From Candidatus Babelota bacterium (GTDB lineage Bacteria; JAGOBX01), in contig JAGOBX010000113.1 in assembly GCA_017999075.1 (NCBI GenBank), forward strand, positions 1 through 9,156: a stretch of DNA of 9,156 bases. Reading direction: 5' to 3'. A model generated the notes under the pieces. The model saw only the letters and a program-made list of their open reading frames with translations. It did not search any database and was not told the DNA's origin. The translations under genes and the position numbers were made by a program. Below are positions 1 through 5,916 of the stretch, one piece after another. Every line of letters begins with the position of its first letter. Position 1 is the first letter of the stretch.

Positions 1-797
1 GAAAGTACTATTTCATTACAATGAGACATTTCAAGATGGCGTTTGAATTTCGAATCAAATATCTCGGCGCAGGAATAAATATGTTTATTCAACGAATCAA
101 TTGTCATTATTGTCATTACAGTCCGAGAATCTATTTCCTGCGGAGAAGCAGAAAATGAAGTATCTGCAAGGACAAGAATTCTACTTGCGGTTTTTATATT
201 AGCTCTCAGAAGCGAAGCTTCTTCAACAAAATCTCCGTATATATAATGTAAATCCCTTAATTCAGGTTCTGATTTTAACGTTGAAATATCGTTCTGATCA
301 CGCATATTAATTAATACAACTTTATCTGATGTATACGACGGATTCATCTTCAGTATTTCAACTAAAAATTCAAACATGCCTTCACGCCATCCGCATATAA
401 TAAAATGATCTTTTAAATTTTGAAGTCCAGTCAAGCCGCGTCCCTCCTTTAATTGTTTTTCTACCAATAATGTCGTTATAGAACCGGTAACGACTCCGAC
501 TAACCCTACCCCTATTATTAAGACGAATATATCTAAAAATCTCCCAAGCGGAGTTTTGGGGCTTATATCACCGTAACCGCAAGTTGAAACTGTTACTACT
601 GTCCAGTATAAAGAATCTAAAAAAGAACCGTAACCATCATTATATTTTCTTTCAATATAATAAAATATAACAGCTACCGCAAAAATAAATACTAATGCCA
701 TAGTGAATATTTTTGCATTCTTATTGGAAGTGAAAAAATATATGATATTCTTATATATCTTAATGATTATTTTTTTTATAAATTTCAAAATATTCAT
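1..797 (-). CDS. Two-TM potassium channel with MthK-like RCK (TrkA-N) domain, 3' end beyond the window
   Basis: This is a K+-selective channel subunit of the inner membrane. About 265 codons are present, and the gene continues past the left edge. A short basic/hydrophobic N-terminus (residues 1-27) precedes TM1 (about 28-48), the pore helix and selectivity filter (TVSTCGYGD, 69-77) and TM2 (about 86-108). A cytoplasmic Rossmann-like RCK domain starts near 128. The pore is followed by SPKTPLG, and the RCK domain opens with HFIICGW and later has YGDF and a series of alternating beta strands. These closely follow the layout I know for MthK, a tetrameric ligand-gated (Ca2+) channel; the ligand here is unknown. 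The usual Val of TVGYG is Cys (C73). The start ATG lies five bases after the stop of the voltage-sensor gene, so the two are almost certainly co-transcribed. No clear Shine-Dalgarno is visible, which suggests translational coupling. The missing part should be the rest of the RCK domain. Confidence 0.93.
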   Translation of the reverse strand, partial: MNILKFIKKIIIKIYKNIIYFFTSNKNAKIFTMALVFIFAVAVIFYYIERKYNDGYGSFLDSLYWTVVTVSTCGYGDISPKTPLGRFLDIFVLIIGVGLVGVVTGSITTLLVEKQLKEGRGLTGLQNLKDHFIICGWREGMFEFLVEILKMNPSYTSDKVVLINMRDQNDISTLKSEPELRDLHYIYGDFVEEASLLRANIKTASRILVLADTSFSASPQEIDSRTVMTIMTIDSLNKHIYSCAEIFDSKFKRHLEMSHCNEIVL

Positions 798-802
798 TTT
801 TA

Positions 803-2893
803 TCAAGATAAAATATTGTCTATTAAAGAATAAGATTTATTTTTTTCAAAAACTATATTTTTATTGGTTCCTTCGACTTTTTCTCTTTCACTCAAATATG
901 GTAAAAATAACAAGTTATTCAATATTACAAGCATTTCATTAATAAATAATTCCGTATTCTGTATTCTGTAAACGTTTATTTCTTCTTTTGAAATATAATT
1001 GTCTGCATAAATAAATCCAAAAAACTTATCGTGAAATTTAAGCTGAGACACAATAAAATCACTTGATTCGAATTTTGCTTTTAATCCGTTTATTATTTCA
1101 TCTGTCATCAAATTGGTATTCGGAAATTTCATACTCATTCCATGTTTTGCAAAATTTGATTCAAGATTATTTTTTACTTTCTCAGCATCAAATTCAACTG
1201 TTTTAGCCAATTTTTCAAAACTATTGCCGTAATAAGGCAGTTTATCATACATCTGCAATGCATCCGAAAGTTTAGGATTAAATTTATAATATTCTTCTTT
1301 ATTTGAAAATTTTTTTATAAGTTCTTCTCTGGTGTTGGCGCCTATAGCTGAAAAACAATAAAATTTTCCGGTCTCAGAATTCTTTATAAAAATAGCAGCC
1401 CTGTCATATTTCAGATAAATTTTACTTGTCAATGATATTATTATATAATTAAAATGTTTTTCTATATCGTAGGTTTGCTGAAAATGAGAATATACTGTAT
1501 TTAATGTTTCTATTCTATTAATATACAGGTACAATCTGTCAAAACTGTCATTTAATTTTTTTATAAGATATTCATATGACCGTGTCAGCATATTTATTTC
1601 ATCATCGGTTGCTGACAATTTCTTAAAAGGATCTGTATCGTCAAAAGCGATATTTCGTTTAGCTTTAAAAGAAATAATATTTTCTTTAAGCTCACTGGAT
1701 AAATGCACTATTCTACGCAGCATCAATCCGTCAAGATAAAAATTTAAAACTATTATCGTTACTATTACTGTCAAAATTGATATTCCAACTATAAATGCCT
1801 CAAGTAAATGAAGTCCTTTACTTAAATTTTTCAAACTATATAATATTAAATAATTATTTGATGTCTTTATAAACAGGATTTCCTGTTCATCTATACTTAC
1901 TTTTTTGATTTTATCAAAATCATTTGATATTATATTAAAATCAGATTGAAAATGAAAATACTCAAATAATTCTGAATTTAACAGTCCTGATATAAAACTA
2001 AAACTTCCTGATGAAATTTGTCTCCAATCTGTTTTTGCAATTAATCCGTTAAAAAATTTATTATCAACATTATCAATATTATTAAAAAATTCTGTATCAG
2101 AAACAGAAGATTTACTCAATTTTTCAAATTCGGCAATCGTAGATTTTCTGTTATTTATAAACTTCCATTCAATTATTTTTTTCAAATCACCAAAATTGTT
2201 ATATCTTACTTTTTCAATGTTATCCGGTGAAATACTGGTTATTAATTCCTTATATTTATTTAACTCCGTAAGCTGGACAGTATCAGATAAAGACTGAATT
2301 CTTAAAATTGATGGTTCATTATTAAAAATATTCTTTATATCAGAACCTGATTCTATGCTTGATTTAATCAATTTTAAATATTTAATTTCATTGTTAAGTA
2401 AGGTGTCAGCCTGATAATTAAATATGATATATCCTAAACTCAATATAACTATTAAAGTGAATGAACTCAACCCTGCAAAAAATTTTTGTTTCAACTGGCT
2501 TTGAGTTTCTTTTGTAAATTTCAACAATCTGAATATTCTCAGCGCTCTTGTAAATCTTAACAGTTTAACGCTGCGCATACTTTTTATCGCTGGAGTCAAT
2601 ATAGGCAGAGATGATAAAAAATCTATCCATCCGTAATCAAATAAAAAATATTTCCATTTTCCAATCCAGAATTTAATTAGAAATTCTAATGTGAATATGA
2701 CCAAAAAAATTATATCAGCTTTTTCAAAAAATAAATCCCATCTATTTGAAAAATCAACAAGTTGTGGAACCAATAAACTTATAACCGACAACATAACGCA
2801 CAGCATTATGGCTGTATTAAAAATTTTGTTATTAACAACTATACGAAAAAATTCAAATGTGGATTTATATAATTTTGTTAATTTAGAATACAT
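803..2893 (-). CDS. Voltage-sensor-domain receptor: VSD, extracytoplasmic domain, HAMP-like and GAF-like domains, no pore
   Basis: A 696-residue membrane protein, probably a signalling or regulatory protein that senses membrane potential. Residues 25-126 form a voltage-sensor domain: S1 (about 25-45), S2 (59-77, with E70 and K74), S3 (84-99, WIDFLSSLP with D91) and S4 (107-125). S4 carries seven basic residues, one at every third position. TM5 (about 138-158) leads into about 200 residues with no hydrophobic helix (159-362), apparently outside the membrane, and then TM6 (364-388). Next come a HAMP-like segment (about 388-450, with DDEINML as in the second HAMP helix), a short coiled coil (about 445-475) and a GAF-like domain (about 476-665). 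I see no K+ filter and no kinase, cyclase, GGDEF or phosphatase domain. It is the first gene of an operon with the K+ channel and ends in tandem stops, TGA TAA. The VSD is very secure, HAMP and GAF likely, and the outer domain (Cache-like?) uncertain. Confidence 0.9.
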   Translation of the reverse strand: MYSKLTKLYKSTFEFFRIVVNNKIFNTAIMLCVMLSVISLLVPQLVDFSNRWDLFFEKADIIFLVIFTLEFLIKFWIGKWKYFLFDYGWIDFLSSLPILTPAIKSMRSVKLLRFTRALRIFRLLKFTKETQSQLKQKFFAGLSSFTLIVILSLGYIIFNYQADTLLNNEIKYLKLIKSSIESGSDIKNIFNNEPSILRIQSLSDTVQLTELNKYKELITSISPDNIEKVRYNNFGDLKKIIEWKFINNRKSTIAEFEKLSKSSVSDTEFFNNIDNVDNKFFNGLIAKTDWRQISSGSFSFISGLLNSELFEYFHFQSDFNIISNDFDKIKKVSIDEQEILFIKTSNNYLILYSLKNLSKGLHLLEAFIVGISILTVIVTIIVLNFYLDGLMLRRIVHLSSELKENIISFKAKRNIAFDDTDPFKKLSATDDEINMLTRSYEYLIKKLNDSFDRLYLYINRIETLNTVYSHFQQTYDIEKHFNYIIISLTSKIYLKYDRAAIFIKNSETGKFYCFSAIGANTREELIKKFSNKEEYYKFNPKLSDALQMYDKLPYYGNSFEKLAKTVEFDAEKVKNNLESNFAKHGMSMKFPNTNLMTDEIINGLKAKFESSDFIVSQLKFHDKFFGFIYADNYISKEEINVYRIQNTELFINEMLVILNNLLFLPYLSEREKVEGTNKNIVFEKNKSYSLIDNILS

Positions 2894-2963
2894 ATATTAT
2901 TACCGTATTTTAAAAATTTAATTTTAAAAATATTTTGTTTACTTATAATTTTATAAAAAAAGT

Positions 2964-2991
2964 ATTATACTACAATTTATTTTTCTGTCAA
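2964..2991 (-). promoter_or_regulatory. Sigma70-type promoter for the voltage-sensor/K+ channel operon
   Basis: On the minus strand, a consensus -35 TTGACA (2991-2986) and a consensus -10 TATAAT (2969-2964) are separated by 16 bases. Transcription would start near 2957 and give a leader of about 64 bases before the ATG at 2893. Both hexamers match consensus exactly, so strong basal expression is likely unless repressed. No strong Shine-Dalgarno precedes the ATG. An AT-rich perfect palindrome lies 14 bases upstream of the -35 and could act as an UP-like element or operator. Confidence 0.75.
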
Positions 2992-3005
2992 ACTTAATGA
3001 TTTTA

Positions 3006-3046
3006 TTTTTTTGTGATTTTTTTCAGTGAAAAAAATCACAAAAAAA
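3006..3046. repeat. Perfect palindrome, 19-bp arms with a 3-base loop, between divergent promoters
   Basis: The left arm 3006-3024 is the exact reverse complement of 3028-3046, with AGT as the loop. The core of each arm is GTGATTTTTTTC, flanked by a run of T (left) or A (right). It lies between the minus-strand promoter (2964-2991) and the candidate plus-strand promoter (3051-3079), so a protein bound here could affect both. It does not look like a terminator for a real gene, because no gene ends at it. It might be a cruciform-forming site, a dimer-binding operator or a bidirectional insulating hairpin. The inverted repeat is directly visible; the role is inference. Confidence 0.8.
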
Positions 3047-3050
3047 ACAC

Positions 3051-3079
3051 TTGTAATAATTTTGTTTATATAATATATT
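3051..3079 (+). promoter_or_regulatory. Candidate sigma70-type promoter for the lipoprotein gene
   Basis: A -35-like TTGTAA (3051-3056, four of six) and a -10-like TATATT (3074-3079, five of six) are spaced by 17 bases. An exact TATAAT occurs at 3069-3074 but has no good -35 at normal spacing. The -35 lies only four bases from the right end of the 19-bp palindrome. The region is so AT-rich that chance matches are easy, so this call is tentative. Confidence 0.4.
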
Positions 3080-3117
3080 TTAATTATAGATATATAATTA
3101 AATTTTAAATAAAATTC

Positions 3118-3126
3118 AGGGGTGAG
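3118..3126 (+). promoter_or_regulatory. Strong ribosome binding site of the lipoprotein gene
   Basis: AGGGGTGAG ends six bases before the ATG at 3133 and is the best Shine-Dalgarno match in the window. The genes at 797, 2893, 7878 and 9036 lack a comparable site. It fixes the start codon and suggests efficient translation of the lipoprotein. Confidence 0.8.
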
Positions 3127-3132
3127 ATAATT

Positions 3133-5673
3133 ATGGAAAAAGTTAAAAAAAATATATTAACTTTTGGAGTTATTGCTTTGCTTGCTATATGTTCTGCGCT
3201 GTTAATTACATGCGGAGACAGTAATAATAGTTCTGCAAGTAACACTCTCCATGCTCCGGCTCTTAATTCAATTTCTGTAAACGACGGATATTCTAATAAT
3301 AAACTTTCCTCTGTTGATCCAGGTATGTATATAAATTTACAATATGCAACTGAATTTGATCCTTCTGTAGAAACAGGAGATACATTGACTCTCATTCAAT
3401 CATCATTTCCTGACACAGGCTCCATCCCTTTATCATTTTATTTAATTGATGCTGCTGCTTATAAAAACGATACTCAAGCCGAACAAATAACAGGATTAGA
3501 CACAAACTATTTTTCAGTATTACTTGGTTCAAGTTTTTATAATTATCAAGGCGGAGAAGTTGATTTAGTTATACCTGAAGACGTTCCAACAGGATATTAC
3601 AGAATAGTATCATTCATAGATCCGAATAACAATTACAATATAGTAAACAGCAACGGAGTAAAAACAAGTTATATGTCAGATTCATTTTTAGTTACCAATG
3701 CTGATTCAAGCTGGGTTGAAATTACAAGTTTTAATGCAACTTCCAAAGTAGCAGTTTATTCTGATTCAGACTGGTTAAGAAATGGCAAACCATATTTATA
3801 TGATACTCAAGTTATAGCTCAAACAATATTGCTGGATAATACAAACGGAGATACTGATTATAATGCTAATGACTCTTCCACGTGGACATACGCTACTACA
3901 TTTGACACAAAAATCATAAACCGTTCCGGACATATTCAGGTTAATTTTGATTTAACCCTGAGAGGAAAAATTGCAAAGGTTACAGATACCACTTATGTTT
4001 CATTTTATCTCAGCACCTGGCAGGAAAAAGGCGCGGCAGCAGGAGTTGACAGCGCAACTTACTGGGCCAATTTAGGGCTGAATCAGGCTGCATTAAACTG
4101 GTTCAATAACAGTATGCCGGCAGATTATTATGTAACTCCGACAAACCTGTGGCAGGAACTTAAAGTTCTGTATAAAGGCGATTCAGTTACTCCTGACAGA
4201 TTTGACTGGTATTTCCCTGTTGCTGCAGGATCAGACAGCAAATATATTTCAGATACAACAGTTGAACCTCCAGCAAACATTTTAGCAGATGATATTGATA
4301 CCTGGCTTGTTGGAAGCACAATTCATTATAAATATTATGATCGGGGAAGAGGCAGAACTCAAGTAAGAAATTCATTCACTCTTGACTTATGGATTCCTGA
4401 CACTACTGCAAGGATGATAGATTACATTGATTCATTATGCGGAAAATCCGTATGGAGACTTGTAATGTATGTCGAAAATAGGGAAGCTGGAATATTTGAA
4501 GACGATTGGAGCGTAATAGAACAGTTCCGCGCAGAAGATTATGTCAGGTTCGTAAAAATCAGGCATGATGATTTATTCCCTGACGGAACCAGGGCGCCTA
4601 AATACGCAGGTTCAAACTGGTGGAAGTTCAATAATTATAAAGCTGGCATTGACAGAAATGATTATACTGGATCAGGCGGCGGTTTCGGATGCAAATTTGC
4701 AAATTATGATGAAATATATGCTGCTGCAGGTTATGACGGAGGTTTTATTGAAGAAGACAATGTTCAATACATAGACGTTACAGTATTTGGTTTCAACATT
4801 CCTATTTTAGATGTGAAAAATGTGTATAAAGGCATAGCTTATGATATTCAAAAAAGTTACCGCCAATTTTATTACAAAGTAGGTTACTGGGTTTTATTTT
4901 CAAAATACGATGAACTCGGAACACAGGAAATAGTTGGTTTAAATGCTGATCCTTTTGTTGAATGGTCAAAAGAAATAGCTAAAAAAGAAAAAACATTTAT
5001 GGTGGGTCCTGTTCCAGTAACTCCTGCAGTATCTGTAAGCGTAAATGTAGGAATTTCTCTTGCAAAAGGACTTATGAAAATGAATACTGCACGTTGGAGC
5101 GCAGGTTTGGGCGGAATAAATGTAGTAGCTGACGCATGGGCTTTAGACGGATTATCTGTCCAGTCAGCAGGAAGCGATTTTGTAGCTATTGCAGGAAAAA
5201 TGACTCCGTATATAGCTTTAGTCGCAGGAGCCGAACTTGCTGTTGGCGGCGGATGTTTAAAAGCTGGAGTTTACTGTAATCTTGAACTTCTAAGATATGA
5301 TATGCCTATTTATTTAGGATCATACGCAGAAGCTGTTGTGAACGGCTCTATAGTTGATGGAGACAATACCCTTGAACTATGGCAGAATTCAAATAACCGT
5401 TATATAAAATCAGGTCAATTTTTCAGAGTTGATTTAAAACAATCTACATTAAGCGGAGCTCTTGGATTATTCGCTGAAGTAGGAGTTCCTTATCCGAGAT
5501 TTTGCTGGTCATGCTGGCGTGCATGGAAATGCGATATATGTGTTCCTTATCCTTGCGGTATAAATTGGGCTACTGCAAGATATGAACTTCCGATAGTAAG
5601 CTGGACAGGATTATGGACAAATGCAGTTTTATTCAACCAGACATTCGGAAACAAAAGATATGCTTGTTTTTAA
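3133..5673 (+). CDS. Large exported lipoprotein with CARDB-like beta-domain and Cys-rich C-terminus, function unknown
   Basis: An 846-residue protein with a lipoprotein signal peptide: basic MEKVKKN, a hydrophobic stretch (about 8-26) and LLITC, with C27 as the probable lipid-modified Cys. Thr at -1 departs from the E. coli lipobox. A Ser/Asn-rich linker (28-38) follows. Residues about 40-190 look like a CARDB-type beta-sandwich (FYLID early, then VIPEDVPTGYYRIVSFID), and a second, looser copy may lie around 245-460. The middle is rich in Trp, Tyr and Asp. Residues about 615-846 are Gly/Ala/Val-rich beta-like sequence with C708, C715, C791, C794, C800, C803, C808 and C845, suggesting disulfides outside the cytoplasm. 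No catalytic motif was recognised. The gene appears to stand alone, with its own promoter and SD and a terminator downstream. Its G+C content looks clearly higher than that of the genes to its right. Surface or periplasm-facing lipoprotein status is well supported; its role is unknown. Confidence 0.9.
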   Translation: MEKVKKNILTFGVIALLAICSALLITCGDSNNSSASNTLHAPALNSISVNDGYSNNKLSSVDPGMYINLQYATEFDPSVETGDTLTLIQSSFPDTGSIPLSFYLIDAAAYKNDTQAEQITGLDTNYFSVLLGSSFYNYQGGEVDLVIPEDVPTGYYRIVSFIDPNNNYNIVNSNGVKTSYMSDSFLVTNADSSWVEITSFNATSKVAVYSDSDWLRNGKPYLYDTQVIAQTILLDNTNGDTDYNANDSSTWTYATTFDTKIINRSGHIQVNFDLTLRGKIAKVTDTTYVSFYLSTWQEKGAAAGVDSATYWANLGLNQAALNWFNNSMPADYYVTPTNLWQELKVLYKGDSVTPDRFDWYFPVAAGSDSKYISDTTVEPPANILADDIDTWLVGSTIHYKYYDRGRGRTQVRNSFTLDLWIPDTTARMIDYIDSLCGKSVWRLVMYVENREAGIFEDDWSVIEQFRAEDYVRFVKIRHDDLFPDGTRAPKYAGSNWWKFNNYKAGIDRNDYTGSGGGFGCKFANYDEIYAAAGYDGGFIEEDNVQYIDVTVFGFNIPILDVKNVYKGIAYDIQKSYRQFYYKVGYWVLFSKYDELGTQEIVGLNADPFVEWSKEIAKKEKTFMVGPVPVTPAVSVSVNVGISLAKGLMKMNTARWSAGLGGINVVADAWALDGLSVQSAGSDFVAIAGKMTPYIALVAGAELAVGGGCLKAGVYCNLELLRYDMPIYLGSYAEAVVNGSIVDGDNTLELWQNSNNRYIKSGQFFRVDLKQSTLSGALGLFAEVGVPYPRFCWSCWRAWKCDICVPYPCGINWATARYELPIVSWTGLWTNAVLFNQTFGNKRYACF

Positions 5674-5700
5674 CGGTTTAATTTAATAAGAATAGGATCT

Positions 5701-5790
5701 GACTAATAAGTTGTTTTTTGAAATAGGGGCACAATTAAGTTGAAAAAGTAATAAACTCCTGGTTTGAGGTGCTTTTTCAACTTATTAGTC
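5701..5790. repeat. 90-bp element with 13-bp terminal inverted repeats and an alternative internal arm
   Basis: GACTAATAAGTTG (5701-5713) is exactly inverted at 5778-5790. A second arm, AAGTTGAAAAAG (5737-5748), is exactly inverted at 5772-5783. The right side can therefore pair with either the outer or the inner left arm, but not fully with both. The element begins 27 bases after the lipoprotein stop and has no T-run after it, so it is not an ordinary terminator. It could be a MITE or a decayed insertion-sequence end, though I see no target-site duplication, or a 3'-UTR RNA structure. No coding sequence is present inside it. Confidence 0.65.
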
Positions 5791-5806
5791 GCCGCTATTT
5801 TATTAA

Positions 5807-5835
5807 TTGATTTTGTTAAATATTCATAATATTAT
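5807..5835 (+). promoter_or_regulatory. Possible promoter for the 5917-9156 operon, overlapping the terminator
   Basis: TTGATT (5807-5812) and TATTAT (5830-5835) are spaced by 17 bases, each with four or five matches to the sigma70 hexamers. Transcription would begin near 5842, inside the left arm of the terminator hairpin. The new transcript would then lack part of that arm and could escape termination, whereas read-through RNA from the lipoprotein gene would be stopped. AT-rich context makes the match weak evidence. Confidence 0.3.
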
Positions 5836-5878
5836 AAAACTCGAAAATGTTAAAAATCAGGCATTTTCGAGTTTTTTT
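5836..5878 (+). terminator. Rho-independent terminator downstream of the lipoprotein gene
   Basis: AAAACTCGAAAATG (5836-5849) pairs perfectly with 5862-5875 around a 12-base loop, and the T-run continues to 5878. The stem has a CTCG/CGAG core and the T-run is on the plus-strand side, so it should end the lipoprotein transcript. It separates that gene from the operon beginning at 5917. Confidence 0.85.
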
Positions 5879-5916
5879 ATTTATGATTTTAAATTTACAG
5901 TTTACAGGAATATTTT

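Noticed and set aside
803-805. Possible TGA recoding as Trp
   Set aside because: The TGA is followed directly by TAA, and Trp is encoded by TGG throughout the window, so the standard bacterial code is sufficient.
703-942. 79-residue plus-strand open frame
   Set aside because: It lies antisense across the end of the voltage-sensor gene and the start of the K+ channel gene, is low-complexity Phe/Ile/Lys and has no ribosome binding site.
2691-2921. 76-residue plus-strand open frame
   Set aside because: It is antisense to the conserved voltage-sensor segment and shows no recognisable protein features.
2907-2931. Direct repeat of ATTTTAAAAAT in the leader of the voltage-sensor gene
   Set aside because: Two short AT-only copies in AT-rich DNA are likely chance.
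3012-3040. TGTGA and TCACA half-sites resembling a CRP/FNR-type operator
   Set aside because: The half-sites are separated by 19 bases rather than the 6 of the CRP consensus, so the match does not support CRP binding. The palindrome is kept as an unassigned site.
3079-3102. 9-bp AT-only inverted repeat in the lipoprotein leader
   Set aside because: The stem contains no G or C and such repeats are expected by chance in this composition; no regulatory role can be supported.
3105-3395. 96-residue minus-strand open frame
   Set aside because: It is antisense to the signal peptide and N-terminus of the lipoprotein, which has a strong Shine-Dalgarno and convincing lipobox.
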